NCBI RefSeq assembly: GCF_009755225.1
Contig: NZ_WQKZ01000003.1
Span: 186,001 to 250,000, forward strand
Origin: Hymenobacter ginkgonis
Lineage (GTDB): Bacteria; Bacteroidota; Bacteroidia; Cytophagales; Hymenobacteraceae
DNA: 64,000 bases
Direction: 5' to 3'
Part shown: piece by piece, positions 59,656 through 64,000 of the stretch
How the letters are laid out: each line of letters begins with the position of its first letter
Position numbering within the stretch: the stretch's first letter is position 1
Notes under the pieces: model-generated
The model's input: only the letters and a program-made list of their open reading frames with translations
Databases searched by the model: none
Told to the model about the DNA's origin: nothing
Position numbers and translations under genes: made by a program

Positions 59656-60480
59656 CTACGGAAACTTCGGAAATTTGTCAAAATCGGGCTTGCGCTTCTC
59701 CAGGAAGGCGTTTTTACCTTCTTTAGCCTCGTCGCTGAGGTAGTAGAGCAGCGTCGCATTGCCCGCCAATTCCTGAATGCCGGCTTGGCCATCAAGCTCA
59801 GCGTTGAAGGCCGACTTGAGCAAGCGCAACGACAAGGGGCTTTTCTCCAGCATCTTGTGGCACCAAGCTACGGTGGTTTCTTCGAGCTTGTCGAGCGGTA
59901 CTACCTTATTTACCAGGCCCATGTCGAGGGCTTCTTGGGCATCGTACTGGTCGCAGAGAAACCAAATTTCGCGGGCTTTTTTCTGGCCTACTACGCGGGC
60001 GAGGTAAGAGGCGCCAAAGCCCCCGTCGAACGAGCCCACGTTGGGGCCCGTCTGGCCGAAGCGCGCATTATCGGCCGCAATGCTCAGGTCGCAGACTACG
60101 TGCAGCACGTGGCCGCCGCCAATGGCCCAGCCCGCCACCATGGCCACTACGGGCTTGGGAATGCTGCGAATCATCTTCTGCAAGTCGAGCACGTTTAGGC
60201 GCGGCACCGCATTTTCGCCCACGTAGCCGCCATGGCCGCGCACGCTCTGGTCGCCGCCCGAACAAAAGGCCCTACCCCCCTCACCGGTTAGGATGATGAC
60301 GCCGATATCGGTGCGGTTGCGGCAAATGTCCATCGCCTGAATCATTTCATCTACCGTGAGCGGCGTGAAGGCGTTGTGCACCTGCGGCCGGTTGATGCTG
60401 ATTTTGGCAATGCCCCCGTGCTGGGAGAAAAGGATTTCCTGGAACTCCTTAATGGGGGTCCACTGAATGGGTTCAGACAT
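59656..60480 (-). CDS. menB: 1,4-Dihydroxy-2-naphthoyl-CoA synthase
   Basis: 274 residues. The crotonase-fold MenB signatures are [18 protein letters not shown] (oxyanion loop and conserved SGGDQ), [38 protein letters not shown], and [19 protein letters not shown]. It closes the naphthoate ring from o-succinylbenzoyl-CoA. Upstream gene menD is separated by 130 bases holding a degenerate hairpin, and a terminator follows, so the unit may be expressed separately. Confidence 0.97.
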   Translation of the reverse strand: MSEPIQWTPIKEFQEILFSQHGGIAKISINRPQVHNAFTPLTVDEMIQAMDICRNRTDIGVIILTGEGGRAFCSGGDQSVRGHGGYVGENAVPRLNVLDLQKMIRSIPKPVVAMVAGWAIGGGHVLHVVCDLSIAADNARFGQTGPNVGSFDGGFGASYLARVVGQKKAREIWFLCDQYDAQEALDMGLVNKVVPLDKLEETTVAWCHKMLEKSPLSLRLLKSAFNAELDGQAGIQELAGNATLLYYLSDEAKEGKNAFLEKRKPDFDKFPKFP

Positions 60481-60501
60481 AGGTTAAAAGAGAAAATATA
60501 T

Positions 60502-60595
60502 AGAACGTCAGGCTGAATGCAGGGGGTAGCTGGCGCGCAGCGTTAGGGTTGTGCCACGACGCGCGCCAGCTGTTTTTCGGCATTCAATATGACGC
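60502..60595. repeat. Degenerate intergenic hairpin, ACGTC family, copy I
   Basis: An 11-bp perfect inner stem AGCTGGCGCGC (60528-60538, complement 60561-60571) lies inside weaker outer pairing that begins GAACGTCAGGCTGAATGC. The outer end matches the ACGTC-n-GCTGA rule; the arms have decayed. Confidence 0.7.
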
Positions 60596-60610
60596 TCAAT
60601 GGATTGGTTT

Positions 60611-62443
60611 TCAAGCGAAAGCAGCTTTCGCCGCCTTGCGGTAGTCCTCAAAAAAAGCGGCGTTGGTCTTGCTATCGGTGAAAACTTCGAGCACCGCCGC
60701 GCCGCTTTCGGCCGCAAAGAAAACCGGTAGCGCCGCTTCAAGTTCGGCAAACGAGGCTACGGGCAGGTAGCGCAGCTGAAAATCGCGGCACAGGTTCTCG
60801 GCCGTGAGCGCCTGCGTGGTTTCAAAAAACTCGTCCAGTTCGGGTTGCTGGCGCGGCCCGTCGATGAGCCGGAAAATGCCGCCGCCGTGATTGTTGAAGA
60901 GCACGACCCGTAGGTTGGGGGTAGGGTAGTTGTGCCAGAAGGCGTTGCGGTCGTAGAAGAAGGCCACGTCGCCGGTCAGCAGCACCACCGGCCGCTCGGG
61001 TTGGGCCAGCGCCGCGCCCACCGCCGTGCTGTTACAGCCGTCGATGCCGCTGGTGCCGCGGTTGGCAAACACCTCAATTTGCTGCCCCGCAGGCAAGCCA
61101 ATAATATTGGCGTAGCGCACGGCCATGCTGTTAGCTAAGTGCAAGGCCGTGGCATCGGGCAGCGCCGCCAGGGTTTGGTAAAAGGCCGTGAACTCGTTGA
61201 ACGGCTGGCCTTTGGCGGCGAAGAAATTGGTCAAAAACTGCGTGGCCGCAGCATCGGCCCGCGGCCAGGTAATAGCTAGCTCGGTGGTTGCGCTAGCATT
61301 CGAACCGGTTTCTGCTTTTGCAGAGAGGATGGAATTCGAACCCACGATAACTTTTTGCACAGATTCGGATAAGGAGGGATTCGAACCCCCGGACCGGTTA
61401 TAGTCTTTGGTTTCGAAGACCGCCAGCTGCTGAAAAAACGCCGCCGGCTGCACCCGAATAATGCGTGTGAGGCTGCGAAAGGTATCGGCCACCGGCCCGG
61501 CGGGCTGAATATGCCAGTGCTGCGCCGGAGCCGCATCGCGCAAAAATAGCTTCAAGCTCTTTGAAATCAGCGACTGGCCAAAGGTGATAAGCAAGTCGGG
61601 CCGCAGCGCGTCCTTCTGCTCTTTGGGCAACCCAGCCAGAAAAACGTCTTGCTTCCGCAGGGCCGCTACCCCCTCTAAATTGGTGATGACATCGGCCACG
61701 ACCGGCACTTGGCGCGCGGCAGCAAACTCGTGCAGCGCCGCAGTTAGGCCAGGGTTGCTGGGCTGCTGCCCGGCCACTACCAGCACGCGGCTAGCCTGGC
61801 GCAACAGCTGCCGCAGCGTCAGGATTTCGGCGGGGGGTAGGGTGGCGTTGGTCTGGTCTTCGTGCATAATTTTGACCTGCTGCTCGTAGCCCATTTCCTC
61901 GCCCGGCTTGGGGTAGAAGGGCTCGCGCAGCGGCACATTCACTTGCACGGGCCCAGCCGGAAAAGCCTGCGCCAGGTTAATGGCCTCGTTGAGGAGGCGC
62001 TCGCCGTGCCACTTGGCATCGGCGTGGCTGGTATCAGCGGGGAAATCAAATGTGCCCTTGGCGTGCGCACCGTACAAGTCGCGCTGCCGGATGGTCTGGC
62101 CATCGAGCTGGTCTATCCATTCGGGTGGGCGGTCGGCCGTGAGCACAAGCAGTGGTAGCTGCTGAAAGTACGCCTCCGCTACGGCCGGCGCGTAGTTGAG
62201 GCCCGCCGTGCCGCTGGTGCACACCAGCGCCACCGGCCGCCGCGTAGCCTGCGCGATGCCCAGGCCGATAAACGCCGCTGCCCGCTCGTCGGGCACCACG
62301 CGCAGCTTGCCGCGGTAGGCCGGGTGCCGCGCAAACGCCAGCGTGAGCGGCGCCGAGCGCGAACCCGGCGACAAAATGACGTCGGTAATCCCGTGTTGGG
62401 CGCAAATTTCGGCGATGTTAAAAACGGCCTGGAGAGAATTCAT
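60611..62443 (-). CDS. menD: SEPHCHC synthase with in-frame tRNA-like insertion
   Basis: 610 residues. ThDP-enzyme motifs are ILSPGSRSAPLTLAFARHPA, CTSGTAGLNYAPAVAEAYFQ, LTADRPPEWIDQLDGQTIRQ, GTSGIDGCNSTAVGAALAQ, and VVLLTGDVAFFYDRNAFWHN with VVLFNNHGGGIFRLI. About 45 residues (345-390) sit at the linker between the middle and C-terminal ThDP-binding domains and read GGSNPSLSESV, VGSNSILSAKAE, TGSNASATTE: these derive from tRNA-Ser-like T-arm sequences in the DNA (61298-61388). Removing them gives an ordinary MenD length. The start at 62443 excludes residues that read into hairpin H. Confidence 0.95.
   Translation of the reverse strand: MNSLQAVFNIAEICAQHGITDVILSPGSRSAPLTLAFARHPAYRGKLRVVPDERAAAFIGLGIAQATRRPVALVCTSGTAGLNYAPAVAEAYFQQLPLLVLTADRPPEWIDQLDGQTIRQRDLYGAHAKGTFDFPADTSHADAKWHGERLLNEAINLAQAFPAGPVQVNVPLREPFYPKPGEEMGYEQQVKIMHEDQTNATLPPAEILTLRQLLRQASRVLVVAGQQPSNPGLTAALHEFAAARQVPVVADVITNLEGVAALRKQDVFLAGLPKEQKDALRPDLLITFGQSLISKSLKLFLRDAAPAQHWHIQPAGPVADTFRSLTRIIRVQPAAFFQQLAVFETKDYNRSGGSNPSLSESVQKVIVGSNSILSAKAETGSNASATTELAITWPRADAAATQFLTNFFAAKGQPFNEFTAFYQTLAALPDATALHLANSMAVRYANIIGLPAGQQIEVFANRGTSGIDGCNSTAVGAALAQPERPVVLLTGDVAFFYDRNAFWHNYPTPNLRVVLFNNHGGGIFRLIDGPRQQPELDEFFETTQALTAENLCRDFQLRYLPVASFAELEAALPVFFAAESGAAVLEVFTDSKTNAAFFEDYRKAAKAAFA
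61295..61405 (-). repeat. Array of tRNA-Ser-like 3' ends inside menD
   Basis: On the minus strand three copies of GGTTCGAAT occur at 61298-61388, spaced 36 and 45 bases. The first copy has a T-arm-like stem GGGGG-TTCGAAT-CCCTC followed by CTTATCC and G (acceptor end and discriminator of tRNA-Ser); the second has GTGGG-TTCGAAT-TCCAT then CCTCTCT and G; the third is decayed. No 5' half or anticodon arm is present, so this is not a tRNA gene. Confidence 0.65.
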
Positions 62444-62467
62444 GGCGGATAGTGAAAAACCAGTTGG

Positions 62468-62546
62468 CATGCTGACGAGGGAAGCAGCTTGTTAGGATAT
62501 AATAATCTGTACGCAAACCTGACAAGCTGCTTCCCTCGTCAGCATG
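62468..62546. repeat. Intergenic hairpin, ACGTC/TGCTGA family, copy H
   Basis: Perfect 25-base arms (CATGCTGACGAGGGAAGCAG at the start), followed by ACGTGCTTTT so that the minus strand reads the family end AAAAGCACGTCATGCTGACG. The ACGTC end is kept on one side only. It separates menF and menD. Confidence 0.88.
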
Positions 62547-62575
62547 ACGTGCTTTTCCTGTGAGCAATGAGCTAA

Positions 62576-63814
62576 TTAGATGGCCAATACTGCCGCCACG
62601 GTTTGCATTTTATACTCGGTTTCCTGCCACTCACGCGTCGGGTCTGAGTCTACGGTGAGGCCGGTGCCGGCGTATAGTATGGCCTCGGTGGTGCGCACTT
62701 GCAGGCAGCGCAGGTTCACAAACAAACGCGAAACACCCGGCGCCCCCACGTTTACGGGCCCTAGAAAGCCGCTGTAGTAAGCGCGGTCGTAGCCTTCGTA
62801 GCGCTGCAAAAATGCTAGAGCGGCTGCCTTGGGCATGCCGCCCACGGCAGAGGTAGGGTGCAGTAAGCGGAGCATATCGGTGCCCAAGGAGGAGGGGAAG
62901 GGGACGTTTTTCAAGTCCACTTCAAAGTCGGTGCGCAGGTGCAGCAGCTGCCCAGCCACCACGGTGCGCGGCCCGGTTTCTTGGTATTCGCGCAGGCGCA
63001 ACTGCTTGAAACAACTCACGATGTAGCGCGCTACCAGGGCTTGTTCCTCAATCTCCTTTTGCCGCCAGATGGCATCTTGCGGTAGCCGGCCCGGCACCAA
63101 CGGCTGGGTGGCCGCCAGGGCCATGGTGTGAAACTGCCCATCGGCCGTGACTTCGGCCAGCACTTCGGGCGAGGCGCCCAACCAAGTGCCTACCCCCGGC
63201 ACGCTCACCAACGACACAAACGCCCGCTCGTAGCGGGCACTCAGCTCGGCGAAGGCCACCAGCGGGTCAAAACCAGGGGGTAGGGGCAGGCGCGCGGCGC
63301 GCGAGCTCACGACTTTCACCACCTCCTTGGCCTTAATGGCGGCCACACCGGTGCGCACCAACTGGGTGTATTCGGCCTCGGTAGCGGCAGGCGGGGCGGG
63401 CTGCCCACCGTGGTGCCAGGCCAGCTCGGGCAGGGGGGGTAGGGCCAGCCACGCCGTAAGCGCCGGTACCAAGTCGCGGGCAGCGGGCGATACCACCACC
63501 GCGTCGGGCCGAGCCACATCAAACTGCACATCGGCGGGCAAAAAAAGCGCCGGGTTGTGGTCAGAGTCGCGAAAAGGAAAGAAGGCAAAGCCCGCCGGCG
63601 CTTGGCCATCGAGGGCAGGGGGTAGGCCCGTGTACGTGGCCTCCAGCGAGCGGGCCACCAGCAGGCGCGGGTGCGCGGCGCCCGGCTCGCGCCAGATGGC
63701 CAGTGGCCGGCTCGTGCGCAGCGCGCCTGCCGCCAAGTGGCGCAGTCGGGCCTGGGCGTCGAGGCCAGCTGCCGCGGTGGGCCAAAGTAGCTGGCGAGGT
63801 TCGAGAACCGGCAT
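62576..63814 (-). CDS. menF: Isochorismate synthase
   Basis: 412 residues. Chorismate-binding motifs are VVKVVSSRAARLPLPPGFDP, GTWLGASPEVLAEVTADGQF, TMALAATQPLVPG, VGGMPKAAALAFLQRYEGYD, and RAYYSGFLGPVN. It converts chorismate to isochorismate at the first committed step. The start overlaps by one base the stop of the upstream thioesterase (TGATG), so the pair is translationally coupled. Hairpin H lies downstream before menD. Confidence 0.93.
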   Translation of the reverse strand: MPVLEPRQLLWPTAAAGLDAQARLRHLAAGALRTSRPLAIWREPGAAHPRLLVARSLEATYTGLPPALDGQAPAGFAFFPFRDSDHNPALFLPADVQFDVARPDAVVVSPAARDLVPALTAWLALPPLPELAWHHGGQPAPPAATEAEYTQLVRTGVAAIKAKEVVKVVSSRAARLPLPPGFDPLVAFAELSARYERAFVSLVSVPGVGTWLGASPEVLAEVTADGQFHTMALAATQPLVPGRLPQDAIWRQKEIEEQALVARYIVSCFKQLRLREYQETGPRTVVAGQLLHLRTDFEVDLKNVPFPSSLGTDMLRLLHPTSAVGGMPKAAALAFLQRYEGYDRAYYSGFLGPVNVGAPGVSRLFVNLRCLQVRTTEAILYAGTGLTVDSDPTREWQETEYKMQTVAAVLAI

Positions 63815-64000
63815 CAGGCTGCTTTTTCCTGGGTAGCCGGCAGGTCAATCACGGCCATCGTGATGCGGCTGATGCAGACGAGGGCGCCCGTTTCTTCGTG
63901 CGTAATGCGAATTTCCCACACCTGCGTGGTGCGGCCCACATGCAGCGCCGTGGCCCGGCCCCGCACCCAGCCTGCCCGCACGCCCTTGATGTGGTTGGCG
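63814..64000 (-). CDS. Hotdog-fold thioesterase, 3' part (DHNA-CoA hydrolase candidate)
   Basis: The C-terminal 61 residues run off the window edge. The readable part carries the PaaI/hotdog pattern ANHIKGVRAGWVRGRATALH, VWEIRITHEETGALVCISRI and the tail VIDLPATQEKAA. Next to menF and coupled to it, this most probably hydrolyses 1,4-dihydroxy-2-naphthoyl-CoA (MenI role). Catalytic residues lie in the missing N-terminal half. Confidence 0.8.
   Translation of the reverse strand, partial: ANHIKGVRAGWVRGRATALHVGRTTQVWEIRITHEETGALVCISRITMAVIDLPATQEKAA

Noticed and set aside
61295..61405. A functional tRNA gene inside menD
   Set aside because: Only 3' T-arm and acceptor-like parts are present; no D-arm or anticodon arm, and the MenD reading frame is intact.
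2071..62546. CRISPR array
   Set aside because: The repeated hairpins are scattered singly between genes, lack regular spacers, and no cas genes are present.

Overview
The window looks like chromosomal DNA from a GC-rich member of the Bacteroidota, most probably Hymenobacter or a close relative. The main signs are a protein with a type IX secretion C-terminal sorting domain, a TonB-dependent receptor with a carboxypeptidase-like N-terminal domain, LytS/LytTR two-component pairs, a MarR-YceI pair, a menaquinone (men) cluster, and promoters matching the Bacteroidota -7 box TAnnTTTG. I see no prophage, insertion sequence, CRISPR array or rRNA. The assignment to genus is inference.

Layout. 1-8.7 kb: tail of a tandem paralogue, a lipoprotein, an autocleavage-type HTH/S24 repressor with an inverted-repeat operator, a phosphohexomutase, a T9SS cargo protein, OsmC and a GH3-family protein. 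8.9-21.8 kb: NCS1 nucleobase permease, MsbA-like ABC exporter, small TonB-domain protein, sodium:solute symporter, MBL-fold hydrolase, Bax-inhibitor-1 protein, M61 peptidase with a long Lys-Pro-Ala linker, methyltransferase, tRNA-Leu(CAG) and PAP2 phosphatase. 21.9-37.3 kb: GAF protein, lipoproteins, dicarboxylate/amino-acid symporter, dipeptide epimerase, marR-yceI, lipoamide dehydrogenase, TPR lipoprotein, YfiT-like transferase and YfcC-like carrier. 37.4-42.4 kb: a translationally coupled BtaA-like (DUF3419) plus APH-fold kinase pair, an 836-base gene-free gap, a CZB-like protein without the usual zinc ligands, and an orphan triple-PAS protein. 42.6-55.1 kb: TonB receptor, two LytS/LytTR systems pointing at each other (the second in an operon behind an ABA4-like and an eight-helix membrane protein), TlpA thioredoxin and two beta-barrel candidates. 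55.3-64 kb: menE, alpha-amylase, DoxX-like protein, menB, menD, menF and a hotdog thioesterase, all on the minus strand.

Working together: the men genes supply most of the route from chorismate to 1,4-dihydroxy-2-naphthoate (menC and menA are not in the window). The MarR gene overlaps a perfect palindrome placed at its own promoter. The second LytTR operon and the divergent tlpA share an intergenic region with three exact 21-bp-spaced direct repeats, the geometry expected of LytTR operators.

The least explained signals are: (i) a family of long intergenic hairpins sharing an outer ACGTC-n-TGCTGA end while the inner arms differ between copies but stay self-complementary; (ii) an in-frame segment of menD made of tRNA-Ser-like 3' ends; (iii) the 21-bp repeat array; and (iv) a very abundant GGGGTAGG/CCTACCCC octamer containing a KOPS-like core.
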